Below, in pieces: positions 27,209-35,369 of a DNA stretch of 64,000 nt. The position numbers and the translations under genes were made by a program. Source of the DNA: Roseiflexus sp. RS-1 (GTDB lineage Bacteria > Chloroflexota > Chloroflexia > Chloroflexales > Roseiflexaceae); assembly GCF_000016665.1 (NCBI RefSeq), contig NC_009523.1, positions 3,224,001 through 3,288,000 of the forward strand, read 5' to 3'. The notes below the pieces were generated by a model. That model was not told the origin of the DNA and made no database searches. It was given only the letters and a program-made list of their open reading frames with translations. How positions within the stretch are numbered: position 1 is the first letter of the stretch; each line of letters begins with the position of its first letter.

Positions 27209-27307
27209 GCGTGAACCTCACCATCACACATACAGCCACTCTTAACAGTCTGGAGCGCGCTCGCGCGTAGTCTACCGCAGCGTCGCTGTGCGGTCAACTA
27301 TGGCAGT

Positions 27308-27316
27308 ATTGTACCA
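27308..27316 (-). promoter_or_regulatory. Extended -10 upstream of the SDR-purL unit
   Basis: The minus strand reads TGGTACAAT, the recurring extended -10, about 100 bases before the SDR start at 27208. Confidence 0.45.
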
Positions 27317-27372
27317 TTCTCTTGTTCTCCATTTGCACAACAAACTGCATTAAATTGCATCATATTAAGGGC

Positions 27373-27401
27373 TTGTAAAATCGTCCGGTGTGGAGTATAC
27401 T
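27373..27401 (+). promoter_or_regulatory. Sigma-70 promoter of the PqqD-M50-cNMP gene
   Basis: TTGTAA (27373-27378), 17-base spacer and TATACT (27396-27401) in a locally AT-rich stretch. The start codon is 429 bases downstream, giving an unusually long leader. Confidence 0.6.
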
Positions 27402-27829
27402 ATTTCTACCGCCCTGACAGAGTAACTCAGCGAAGGGCCCGTTCTTGAACAACCTGACGTACCCGCACCTGGCAAGCGATAGTACTGAAAAAGGCTGTCG
27501 TAAGCTGAGGGAAACGAGAGATTTTGGATCTGCTCGGGGAGACCAGCAAATACGCGCGGCAGTGAAATACCCGTTGCGCTAGGAGCCAGGTGCGGCGCTC
27601 CGAGATGACTATGGTGGCGCGAAAGTGTACCACGTCATCTCAGAGACCGGTGATGTCGATATGTCCTGAACACAGGCATACGAAGCAACCGGTTGGAGCA
27701 GTCAGGTTCAGGAGAGAACGAAGCGCGCTGAGTGAAAAGCAGGGCGTTCGCTTTTCACAGCGCCTCTACGCCCTTCGTACCACACCCCCTCGCAGAACAT
27801 CATCCACTTCCCTGGAACGCCGTGCTAGA
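27402..27829 (+). promoter_or_regulatory. Long structured 5' leader without a gene
   Basis: The stretch between the promoter and the M50 gene has no supported ORF. It holds two pairings: CCTGAAC (27665-27671) with GTTCAGG (27706-27712), and a strong hairpin GTGAAAAGC (27732-27740) with GCTTTTCAC (27750-27758), extendable by CGCTG/CAGCG around a small bulge. It may fold as a regulatory leader. I do not recognise a known riboswitch. Confidence 0.4.
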
Positions 27830-30800
27830 ATGGATGCGATGGCAACGCTCGACGATGTAATAACTCACGCATCCCAACCAACAGCTGCTGGCGCCCAACC
27901 GCTTCCGGGCGGCATATGGGCTGCGGTGCGGCGGCGCGTTGCCGAACCTCCGGCAACAAACGTCCGGGTCTTCACGATCCTGCGCGAGCGTGGCGTTCAA
28001 CAATCGGAAGAACTACGCTTGTGGACGATCCTGCGCGAACGGACGAATCCGCAACTGTACCGACCACACGCCATTCCCGATGTGGCCGCCGATCCAGTCG
28101 TCGAAGGGGGACAGACGCACTATATTGTACGCACCCCACAGGGCGCCTATCTCCGCCTGACCGAAGCGCAGCATGAGGTCTGGCGGGCAATGGATGGCAC
28201 GCGCACCATTGCCGAACTGGGGCTGGACGCATTTCGCCGGCATAGCCTGATCCTGCCGATCGGTGAACTGGTCGCAACCCTCAAGGCGGAAGGGTTGCTG
28301 CTCGATAAGCCGGTAGGCGTGTACCGTGCAATCAACGAAGCGCTTGCCAGAGGAACAACCCGCACATGGGGACGCCGGATCAGGCGCGTGTTGACAGGCG
28401 CAACGCTCACCCTGCCCGGCATCGATGCGTTCTACAGCGCAATCTATCGCTGGGGCGGCAGATTGCTGTTTACCCGCGTTTTTGCCGTGCTTGCCAGCAT
28501 CGTCGCGCTTGCCGGAATTATCGCCTTCGGACTGGCGATGAGCAGCGGATCCGATACGTATGAGGTCATCAGACTCAACGGCTCGGTGATGCTGGGGCTG
28601 GCAGCACTCTGGGCAGTCACGCTTCTGTCCTTCGTGATCCACGAAAGCGCGCATGCACTGGCGGTCAAACATTTCGGACGTGCGCTGACGCGTGGCGGTG
28701 TGATGCTGTACTACGGCTTGCCTGCCGCCTTTGTGGACACCAGCGACATCTGGCGCTCGCCGCGCTCGGCGCGCATTATCGTTTCGGCAGCCGGTCCTGC
28801 GGCAGATCTGCTGGTCGGCAGCCTGGCAGCCATCACCGCATACCTGTCGCCGGATGCTGCGATTGGGTCGATAGCCTACAAACTGGCATTTACCAGTTTC
28901 GTGTCGAGCGTCTTCAATCTGAATCCACTCCTCGAACTCGATGGCTACTACATTCTTGTCGATCTGCTGCGGATGCCGGATCTGCGCCGTCAGGCGCTGG
29001 CGTATGTGCGTGGTCCGCTGTGGGACAAACTGGGCGCTCACCTGCGGATGCGCTCGACGCGCTGGATACGCCGTGCTTCCAGACATCCGCAGGCGACGAC
29101 GGTCAACCTGGACGAGCGCACACTGCCGTTCAGTCGCCAGGAGCGCGTGTTCGCGCTGTATGGAGCAGCCACGGCGCTTTACACTGCGCTGGCGATCATC
29201 GGCGCCGCCTGGTTCTGGCGTGCGCAGATCCTCGAACCCGCGCTCGAACTGTTGCGGGGAGTCTGGTGGCAACAAGTGATCGGCGCGCTGCTGATCCTGA
29301 TCGTTGTGCTGCCAGCAGTTGCAGCCGTCCTGCTGGCTCTGTGGGAAGCAGGGCAAACCACGGTCGGCTGGCTGGTGCGGCGCGGTTATGGACGGCAACC
29401 CGGCCTTCTTTCAGCTTTCGGCGTCCTGCTGGCGATCAGCGCATCGCTGGCGGTTCTGGCAACCCAGGAGGGTGGGTGGAGATGGGTCGGTCTGGCGCTC
29501 GGACCGGCGCTCTGGATTGTGGCGCTCAACGCGCTGCTGGCTGTCCGCCCGTACTACCGCGGCGCCGCCATCTACCCGGCAATACTGGCGTTGATCGCAA
29601 CGACAGCGCTTGCCGGGCTGGCTGGCATCGCGCGCATGCTCCCCATATCTCCGGGCATCTGGGTGATGCTTGACGGGCTGGCGTTCGTCGGGTTGCTGAT
29701 AGCGGGTTTTACCGCGCTCCTCGATGTGGATCTGCGCGCCGCGCCGCTGCGCGAATTGCTGGGGACCGCCGTCCTGCTCATGGCTGCATTCGCAATTGGC
29801 GGAGCAGCACTCTTCAGCGCCCAGACAGTCTACCCCACGGCGGGGGCGCTCACGCTCCTGATCACGGCAGCGCCAGCATACTTCGGCGCGCTGGCGCTGG
29901 CGCTCCTCCTGCAACACCTGTTCGGTCTGGCAGACTCGCGGATGGTCTGGGCGTGGGCGTTGCTCTGGGCAGGCGCCCTGGTCGAAACGGCCGGCTATAT
30001 TGCCGATCTGCACGGGCGCGGTCTGGCGCTCGATGTGCTGGGATCGGGATTGTGGGCGACAGCGTGGCTGGTGCATCTTGCAACACTCCGCCATCTCACG
30101 CTGAGCGAATTCCGCTGGGAACACATTCCCAATATGAGCGAAAGCGACCGTCTTGCGCGGGCATTTCAATTGACGTACCATGGGTGTTATGCAATGCTAC
30201 ACTCAGTCTACGGTGAGCGCCGCGCGCGTGCGCTCGATGACCGGATGGACATTCTGGCTGCCACGGCGGACTGGGATGTCACCCTGGATCACGAACGCGC
30301 ACGGATTGGCGCACAGGTGCGAACTCTCCCGATTGCGGAGCAGGGTGCGCGGTTTGCTGAAGTGTTACGCTACACCGTCGCCGAGATCGAACAGATTGCC
30401 GGTGTTGCATTCGCGCGACGCTGCATTCAGGCGGCATACGACGCACTGCCCTGGCCCGAACGTGAGACCGCCAGCCGCCTCTGCTTCCCCGACACGCCGT
30501 GGGCGCGTGAATTGTCGAGTTCGTTTGGTGACATACGTGCAGCGCGCCTGCGGTTACTGCGGCAGGTGGATATTTTCCTGAACTGCGACGACGAAGAACT
30601 GGAGGCGCTGGCGTCCAGCGTCGTCGAACAGACCTGCGCTGCGGGCGCGATAGTGCTACGGTCGGGCGCTCCGGTTCCGGGCATCTGGATTATTGAAGCC
30701 GGGGAAATCATCGCCCGACGGGGCGGGCGCATCGTTGCCGAACTGCACCGCGGCGACGTTATCGGCGTCGAAGAAGTGCTGGGCGGTAAACCGTGTCTCC

Positions 30801-31363
30801 ACACCTACCGCGCGACGGTCGCATCGAGCCTGCTCTACCTCCCAGCGGACGAATTTTTCCGCCTGACTGCCGAACGCGCACCGCACGCCGCAGACGGGAT
30901 GGAGTCGGTTGAAGTACTGCGTCTGCTGGAGCGCGTGCCGTTGTTCGCCGACCTGCCGCGCAACACGCTGCGCGGACTGGTCGCCATCGCCGAACAGCGC
31001 ACCTACCCGGCGCGCACAGTGGTTGTGCGCCAGGGGACGCCGAGCGGGACATTCTTCATCATCCGCAAAGGCACAGCGGCAGTCGTCCGCCGCGAGGCGG
31101 CAACCAACGGAGCGCCGGCAACGACCCGACCCATCGCGCGGTTGGGACCGCAGGAATTCTTTGGTGAACTCGAACTGCTGCGCAATGCGCCGCCGGTGGC
31201 AAGCGTCATCGCGCTCACATCGCTCACCGTGCTGGCATTGCCGCATGCCGCCATCCAGGCGCTGGTTCACAGCGATGGCGGCGTGTCGCGGAGGCTGGAA
31301 CGGATCGGCAGCGGGCGGTTGAAGGCGTTAGAGGGAGGAGAAAGGCCTCATGCCGAAGTGTGA
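27830..31363 (+). CDS. Giant PqqD-M50 metalloprotease-cNMP-binding fusion protein
   Basis: A 1177-residue membrane protein. A PqqD-like winged helix (about 95-165; THYIVRTPQGAYLRLTE) precedes an M50 zinc protease with HESAH at 271-275 and LELDGYY (Asp371) as the third ligand. About ten further hydrophobic helices follow to about residue 770, then a soluble region and two cyclic-nucleotide-binding domains (about 907-1010 and 1025-1170; GEIIARRGG, FFGELELL). PqqD-M50 fusions are known near peptide-modification loci; the double cNMP sensor is unusual. The start at 27830 is by the onset of coding character; the ribosome-binding site is weak. The last codons run into a transposase remnant, so the native C-terminus may be altered. 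Confidence 0.82.
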   Translation: MDAMATLDDVITHASQPTAAGAQPLPGGIWAAVRRRVAEPPATNVRVFTILRERGVQQSEELRLWTILRERTNPQLYRPHAIPDVAADPVVEGGQTHYIVRTPQGAYLRLTEAQHEVWRAMDGTRTIAELGLDAFRRHSLILPIGELVATLKAEGLLLDKPVGVYRAINEALARGTTRTWGRRIRRVLTGATLTLPGIDAFYSAIYRWGGRLLFTRVFAVLASIVALAGIIAFGLAMSSGSDTYEVIRLNGSVMLGLAALWAVTLLSFVIHESAHALAVKHFGRALTRGGVMLYYGLPAAFVDTSDIWRSPRSARIIVSAAGPAADLLVGSLAAITAYLSPDAAIGSIAYKLAFTSFVSSVFNLNPLLELDGYYILVDLLRMPDLRRQALAYVRGPLWDKLGAHLRMRSTRWIRRASRHPQATTVNLDERTLPFSRQERVFALYGAATALYTALAIIGAAWFWRAQILEPALELLRGVWWQQVIGALLILIVVLPAVAAVLLALWEAGQTTVGWLVRRGYGRQPGLLSAFGVLLAISASLAVLATQEGGWRWVGLALGPALWIVALNALLAVRPYYRGAAIYPAILALIATTALAGLAGIARMLPISPGIWVMLDGLAFVGLLIAGFTALLDVDLRAAPLRELLGTAVLLMAAFAIGGAALFSAQTVYPTAGALTLLITAAPAYFGALALALLLQHLFGLADSRMVWAWALLWAGALVETAGYIADLHGRGLALDVLGSGLWATAWLVHLATLRHLTLSEFRWEHIPNMSESDRLARAFQLTYHGCYAMLHSVYGERRARALDDRMDILAATADWDVTLDHERARIGAQVRTLPIAEQGARFAEVLRYTVAEIEQIAGVAFARRCIQAAYDALPWPERETASRLCFPDTPWARELSSSFGDIRAARLRLLRQVDIFLNCDDEELEALASSVVEQTCAAGAIVLRSGAPVPGIWIIEAGEIIARRGGRIVAELHRGDVIGVEEVLGGKPCLHTYRATVASSLLYLPADEFFRLTAERAPHAADGMESVEVLRLLERVPLFADLPRNTLRGLVAIAEQRTYPARTVVVRQGTPSGTFFIIRKGTAAVVRREAATNGAPATTRPIARLGPQEFFGELELLRNAPPVASVIALTSLTVLALPHAAIQALVHSDGGVSRRLERIGSGRLKALEGGERPHAEV
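30891..31337 (+). repeat. 447-bp duplicated segment, copy 1 (3' end of the M50-cNMP gene)
   Basis: This stretch encodes the second cNMP-binding domain and recurs at 34600-35046 with about 20 differences. The differences cluster in the first 210 bases, and the final 230 bases look identical. Confidence 0.93.
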
Positions 31364-31489
31364 GCACTGGCGCTACCCGACCAACTATCCGACCGATCTG
31401 ACAGACGACCTATGAACGGCGATTGAGCCCCTGGTCACGCCCCCGCTGTCACGCCGGGGTAGTCGCCTACCGGGAAAGGACCATGCCAC
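31350..31489 (+). pseudogene. IS5-type transposase remnant, N-terminal scrap
   Basis: Translation from ATG 31350 gives MPKCEHWRYPTNYPTDLTDD, then an in-frame TGA where a Trp is expected, then TAIEPLVTPPLSRRG. This is the DUF4096 N-terminus of IS5/IS427-group transposases. Only about 45 codons survive before the response-regulator gene. It resembles the remnant at 35370 and forms the left edge of the accessory island. The ATG lies within the 3' end of the M50 gene. Confidence 0.75.
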
Positions 31490-32185
31490 ATGCGCCTGTT
31501 ATTGATTGAAGATGAGGATGACCTGGCGCACGCACTGGTACGCGGACTCCGCCAACAGGGGTATGCTGTGGATTGGGCAGCTGATGGAGAACAGGGATGT
31601 GAACTTGCAAGCATCAATGAATATGATCTCATCATTCTGGATCTCAACCTACCTGCACTTGACGGACTCGATGTTTGCCGATACCTTCGAGCAAATTATC
31701 CACACCTCTTAATCTTAATATTGACGGCTCGGGATCAACCAGAGGAGCGTGTCATTGGTCTTGATACCGGTGCCGATGACTATCTGATCAAGCCGTTTCA
31801 TTTCGGTGAATTACTGGCGCGTATCCGGGCGCTTCTCCGGCGCGATTTACGAGTTCGCCAACCGCTGCTCCAGTATCGAGATCTGAAACTTGATCCTGCT
31901 ACTCAAACCGTCTGGCTCAACAACCAACGCTTGAATCTTACCCGCAAGGAGTTTGCGATCCTCTCCTATCTTATGCGTCATCAGGGCGAGGTTATCACCC
32001 AAGAAATGCTGTTAGAACATGTATGGGACGGAACTGTAAATCCCTTCACCAACACCGTGAGGGTTCATATTAATGCCCTCAGGCGCAAGTTGAGGGACAC
32101 TATAGCGCCGTACCGCTATATAGAGACTGTGGTTGGCGTGGGGTATCGGCTTGGGAACGCAGGTGAATCGGAGCAAGAAGTATGA
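31490..32185 (+). CDS. OmpR/PhoB-family response regulator
   Basis: A 231-residue DNA-binding response regulator. The receiver domain (1-120) has the acidic pocket IEDEDD, phosphoacceptor Asp51 in LIILDLNLP, and LIKPF. The winged-helix domain (about 130-225) shows LTRKEFAILSYLMRHQGEV and a TVRVHINALRRKL recognition helix. GAAAGGA precedes the ATG. The codon choice (TTA, ATA, AAT) is visibly less GC-rich than the surrounding genes, pointing to horizontal origin. It overlaps the kinase gene by four bases. Confidence 0.93.
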   Translation: MRLLLIEDEDDLAHALVRGLRQQGYAVDWAADGEQGCELASINEYDLIILDLNLPALDGLDVCRYLRANYPHLLILILTARDQPEERVIGLDTGADDYLIKPFHFGELLARIRALLRRDLRVRQPLLQYRDLKLDPATQTVWLNNQRLNLTRKEFAILSYLMRHQGEVITQEMLLEHVWDGTVNPFTNTVRVHINALRRKLRDTIAPYRYIETVVGVGYRLGNAGESEQEV

Positions 32186-33402
32186 TGCATATGAAACAGG
32201 GTCGGCACTGGTGGCAACAACGGTTGACATTGCAGTTGCGCCTCGCCATATGGACGGGTGGACTCATCGTTATTTGCAGTCTGAGCTTAGTACTGTTTAT
32301 CAATGTGATAGCCTCCATCGTTATCTCGAATCGGGCGCCTGGTAATCTGCCGTCAATAGATCCAGCAGCCACAGACATGGCCCCACTTACTGCCATACCG
32401 TCATCACCCGCTCCCATGCCCAAGGCATCTTTGTCACCGCCTCCGCACGCAACTCCTGCCGCTACTCGACCAGCAGATACGACTCCGCAAGCCTTGTTGC
32501 GTGATGTACGCATTATTTCGCTTGTCGGGTTAATATTCATCGCTTGTTTGGGTAGTGCGAGTGCCTACCTATTGGCTGGTATGGCGCTCCGTCCACTGCA
32601 TCAGATCAATCAGACAGTCAAGCAGATCAGTGCTGGAACATTGGACCGACGGCTTAGACTCGATGGTCCGCATGATGAGCTGTATGAGCTTGCAGGGGCT
32701 TTCAATGCTATGCTTGACCGCCTAAAACAGGGATTTGAGCAGCAGGGTCGCTTTATCGCTGATGCAGCCCACGAATTGCGAACGCCGCTCGCCGCCTTAC
32801 GCACCTCGGTTGAGGTGGTACAGTCCAATTCACAGGCCACAGTGGATGAGTATCGCGCAATGACGGCTACTTTAGAGCGGGCGCTCATACGGCTTGAGCG
32901 ATTAGTCGGTAACCTCCTTATACTCGCATCCAGTGACGAACGCATCACGGGTGATACTGTTGAACTTGGGCCCCTCGTGGAAGAGGTGCTGTTTGATCTA
33001 CAGCCGCTTGCGGATGCACAAGACGTGACAGTGCGGCTACTGGGTGAAGCGGAAACCACGGCGCAGGGCGATGCTACGTTGTTGTCGCACGTCTTCAGAA
33101 ACTTGATCGAAAACGCGATCCACTACAACCGTCCTGGTGGTGAGGTCATAGTCACGCTGCAGCAGGACGAAGGTTGGGCAGTTGTGGAGGTTGCGGATAC
33201 TGGGATCGGCATTGCGACAGAGGAGCAAACCCACCTGTTTGAACGATTTTACCGCGTGGATCGTTCACGATCTCGGCATTTGGGTGGTGCTGGCTTGGGA
33301 CTGTCGATAGTTGCGCACCTTGTCGAGAAGCATGGCGGGCACATTCAGGTCAGTAGTACGCTTGGGGTCGGCAGCCGATTCACTGTCCGATTACCACGGT
33401 AG
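32182..33402 (+). CDS. Sensor histidine kinase with HAMP domain
   Basis: A 406-residue membrane kinase. Two transmembrane helices (about 15-45 and 113-137) enclose a short Pro/Ala-rich extracytoplasmic loop of about 70 residues, followed by HAMP (about 138-190), a dimerisation domain with the phosphorylated His197 in FIADAAHELRTPL, and an ATPase domain with NLIENAIHYN, DTGIGIA and GGAGLGLSIV. The small sensor loop lacks a known ligand-binding fold, so sensing may occur in the membrane. Start ATGATG overlaps the response-regulator stop. Base composition is lower in GC, as for its partner. Confidence 0.93.
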   Translation: MMHMKQGRHWWQQRLTLQLRLAIWTGGLIVICSLSLVLFINVIASIVISNRAPGNLPSIDPAATDMAPLTAIPSSPAPMPKASLSPPPHATPAATRPADTTPQALLRDVRIISLVGLIFIACLGSASAYLLAGMALRPLHQINQTVKQISAGTLDRRLRLDGPHDELYELAGAFNAMLDRLKQGFEQQGRFIADAAHELRTPLAALRTSVEVVQSNSQATVDEYRAMTATLERALIRLERLVGNLLILASSDERITGDTVELGPLVEEVLFDLQPLADAQDVTVRLLGEAETTAQGDATLLSHVFRNLIENAIHYNRPGGEVIVTLQQDEGWAVVEVADTGIGIATEEQTHLFERFYRVDRSRSRHLGGAGLGLSIVAHLVEKHGGHIQVSSTLGVGSRFTVRLPR

Positions 33403-33504
33403 TTCTGTACGATCCACTGTGCTCGCTACACACCTCCCCACCCCGAGAACGACTTCCCAGCAAAACTTAACAGAAACCTTAGGCCGTTCTTGCTATGCTT
33501 GTCT

Positions 33505-33524
33505 CATCCACGATTGGGTGGATG
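33505..33524 (+). promoter_or_regulatory. Hairpin in the leader of the exported-protein gene
   Basis: CATCCAC (33505-33511), loop GATTGG, GTGGATG (33518-33524): a perfect 7-bp stem just before the AAGGAGG at 33537. Upstream, CTTA repeats at 33466 and 33478 in CTTAACAGAAACCTTA are 12 bases apart and could be sites for the adjacent OmpR-type regulator, which is inference. Confidence 0.4.
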
Positions 33525-33549
33525 TAGCCCATAGAGAAGGAGGTCAGTA

Positions 33550-33951
33550 ATGGCTGGGCGACAATGGTTCACGAAGCTTCTCGCTATCGTACTGTTGTTC
33601 GTGCTGAGTGTTCCAGTTAGTCACGCTGCACCAGTGTTGACATCAGTGGACCCACAGCCACTGGCGACGTATTCCATTAGTGGAACGTTGGATACAAATT
33701 GGATGCACCAGTACGGTCAGTATTATGAGACCAGGGGGTCGAAAATGACCATCCGAATTACCTGGAATCCCAGTACGTCCAGTGTCCGATTTGGTCTCTG
33801 TACATCACTGTCGAGCTGTTCGTGGACCGGTACATATACAGGGGGGGTGGGGAGTCATACTTTTACTGTTCCCAGCTCAGGGAACTACTCTTTGGCGATT
33901 TGGAATACAGGGCCGGAAGCTATCTCATATAGTGGTTCGATTGACGTATAA
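33550..33951 (+). CDS. Small exported beta-sandwich-like protein
   Basis: A 133-residue secreted protein with a clear Sec signal peptide (basic MAGRQWFTK, hydrophobic LLAIVLLFVLSVPV, cleavage near SHAA at about 25-27). The mature part is rich in Ser, Thr, Gly and aromatic residues, with alternating beta pattern and two cysteines (GLCTSLSSCSW) that could form a disulfide. It resembles bacterial pre-peptidase or lectin-like beta-sandwiches, without a firm family match. Ribosome-binding site AAGGAGGTCAGTA is strong. It follows the two-component system by 147 bases and is a likely target of it. Confidence 0.75.
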   Translation: MAGRQWFTKLLAIVLLFVLSVPVSHAAPVLTSVDPQPLATYSISGTLDTNWMHQYGQYYETRGSKMTIRITWNPSTSSVRFGLCTSLSSCSWTGTYTGGVGSHTFTVPSSGNYSLAIWNTGPEAISYSGSIDV

Positions 33952-33955
33952 ATAC

Positions 33956-34028
33956 CCTTGAGGGCGGTGGGCATTGGACGCATGGTGCTGATACTCCTCC
34001 AATGTCCACTCCCCTACCCTACTCAAGG
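33956..34028 (+). promoter_or_regulatory. Intercistronic hairpin covering a ribosome-binding site
   Basis: CCTTGAG (33956-33962) pairs with CTCAAGG (34022-34028), and GTGGGCATTGGA pairs with TCCAATGTCCAC inside it. The outer 3' arm overlaps the start of the AAGGAGG ribosome-binding site of the next gene, so folding would hide it. Confidence 0.5.
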
Positions 34029-34037
34029 AGGTGTACT

Positions 34038-34415
34038 ATGCATATGGTGCAATGGAAGCAATGGACATTCCTGCTCGGCGTAGTTTTATTTATTGGTATC
34101 GTGGGCGGCGTCCTCTTGATGGCAGTTCCAGTGGGCGCATGGGGATTTCCTGAGGCAAAAGAGCCAGGTTCACTGCAGGCACTGCCAACACCAGACGTGC
34201 CGGAATTGGGATATTGCGAGATAGTGGATGCCGAAGAATGGGTCAGTGCTACACAGACACGTCCGGTCCGGCTTCAACGGTGTGTCATACCCGATGATGA
34301 ATGGATCCGCGCAAATCCGGGCAAGCGCGTGAGCCCGGCAGATGTTGTCCCTGTAGATACTCCTCCAGTTGCCCTGCCTGCTATAAGCGTGGAAGCACCA
34401 AATCCAACACAGTGA
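34038..34415 (+). CDS. Small membrane-anchored exported protein
   Basis: A 125-residue protein. An N-terminal hydrophobic segment (about 9-33; FLLGVVLFIGIVGGVLLMA) acts as a signal anchor or signal peptide, and the remainder is a Pro-rich extracytoplasmic domain with two cysteines. No family is recognised. AAGGAGGTG lies seven bases before the ATG at 34038, partly hidden in the upstream hairpin. A second in-frame ATG two codons later is possible. It pairs with the exported gene at 33550 as the downstream part of the island's signalling locus. Confidence 0.65.
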   Translation: MHMVQWKQWTFLLGVVLFIGIVGGVLLMAVPVGAWGFPEAKEPGSLQALPTPDVPELGYCEIVDAEEWVSATQTRPVRLQRCVIPDDEWIRANPGKRVSPADVVPVDTPPVALPAISVEAPNPTQ

Positions 34416-34556
34416 TGATGGTGTAATCATACTTTGGATGGCACCGGCGTCAATGCAATAAACCCTTAGGAACAACAGCACCGGTGCTGTCCAATTCCAC
34501 ATAATTTGCAGTCCTGTTACTCCTTCCAGGATTGAGACAATACAGGGCAGGACGAA

Positions 34557-35063
34557 ATGATAACTGGACTTTTGCAGATTTTGGCGGATCGCTACGCTGC
34601 AGGCGGGATGGAGTCGGTTGAAGTGTTGCGTCTGCTGGAGCGTGTGCCGCTGTTTGCCGACCTGCCGCGCAACACGCTGCGCGGACTGGTCGCCATCGCC
34701 GAACAGCGCACCTACCCGGCGCGCACAGTGGTTGTGCGCCAGAGGACGCTGAGCGGGATATTCTTCATCATTCGTAAGGGAACGGCGGCAGTCGTTTGCC
34801 GCGAGGCAGCAACCAACGGAGCGCCGGCAACGACCCGACCCATCGCGCGGTTGGGACCGCAGGAATTCTTTGGTGAACTCGAACTGCTGCGCAATGCGCC
34901 GCCGGTGGCAAGCGTCATCGCGCTCACATCGCTCACCGTGCTGGCATTGCCGCATGCCGCCATCCAGGCGCTGGTTCACAGCGATGGCGGCGTGTCGCGG
35001 AGGCTGGAACGGATCGGCAGCGGGCGGTTGAAGGCGTTAGAGGGAGCGGAGCGCAGCGTGTAA
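34557..35063 (+). pseudogene. Duplicated orphan cNMP-binding domain
   Basis: A 168-codon ORF whose residues 17-163 duplicate the second cNMP-binding domain of the M50 fusion protein at 27830-31363. Visible amino-acid changes are few (QGTPSGT to QRTLSGI, VRRE to VCRE). The first 15 residues (MITGLLQILADRYAA) are unrelated and there is no good ribosome-binding site. It is most simply a fragment copied during insertion of the island. It could still be expressed as a free-standing sensor domain. Confidence 0.7.
34600..35046 (+). repeat. 447-bp duplicated segment, copy 2
   Basis: Direct repeat of 30891-31337, offset 3709 bases. Junctions fall at GCAGRCGGGATGG on the left and TTAGAGGGAG on the right. 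Recombination between the copies would delete the two-component system and both exported proteins. Confidence 0.93.
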
Positions 35064-35067
35064 CAAG

Positions 35068-35301
35068 CTACACCGCCAAATCGAACGGCAGATCGCTGAT
35101 GTCGCGCAGTCGTTTGCCATCGATCAGAGTGCGGAGCATCTCGCGCTGGTCTTGATTGTTCTCAACTGCAATCTCCAGTTCGTGCAGCGCCATGTGGTAC
35201 ACACAGTCCAGATCGCCAGTTCCAAGCGCCAGAGATGCAATGCGTGTCGGCAGCGGCTCCGCAGTAACCGCGACAATATGCGGGGTATGGCCCTTAGAGG
35301 G
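35068..35301 (-). pseudogene. Truncated gene fragment, family unknown
   Basis: The minus strand has an open frame of about 78 codons with good coding character ending at TAG 35068: HTPHIVAVTAEPLPTRIASL near its start, and HELEIAVENNQDQREML and LIDGKRLRDISDLPF near its end. There is no start codon with a ribosome-binding site and the frame runs into the IS region, so it looks like the C-terminal stub of a gene cut by the insertion. I cannot assign a family. Confidence 0.5.
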
Positions 35302-35321
35302 CGATCAGAAACCCGGATTTG

Positions 35322-35330
35322 TGGTATCAT
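35322..35330 (+). promoter_or_regulatory. Extended -10 upstream of the IS transposase remnant
   Basis: TGGTATCAT, same pattern as the other extended -10 sites, 40 bases before the transposase ATG at 35370. Confidence 0.4.
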
Positions 35331-35369
35331 AACAGTGAACATGGCTTTCTGATGGGGAGCAATCTGTCA

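Noticed and set aside
27590-27829. Upstream extension of the M50 fusion protein
   Set aside because: The added 80 residues are basic, lack homology and cover the structured leader.
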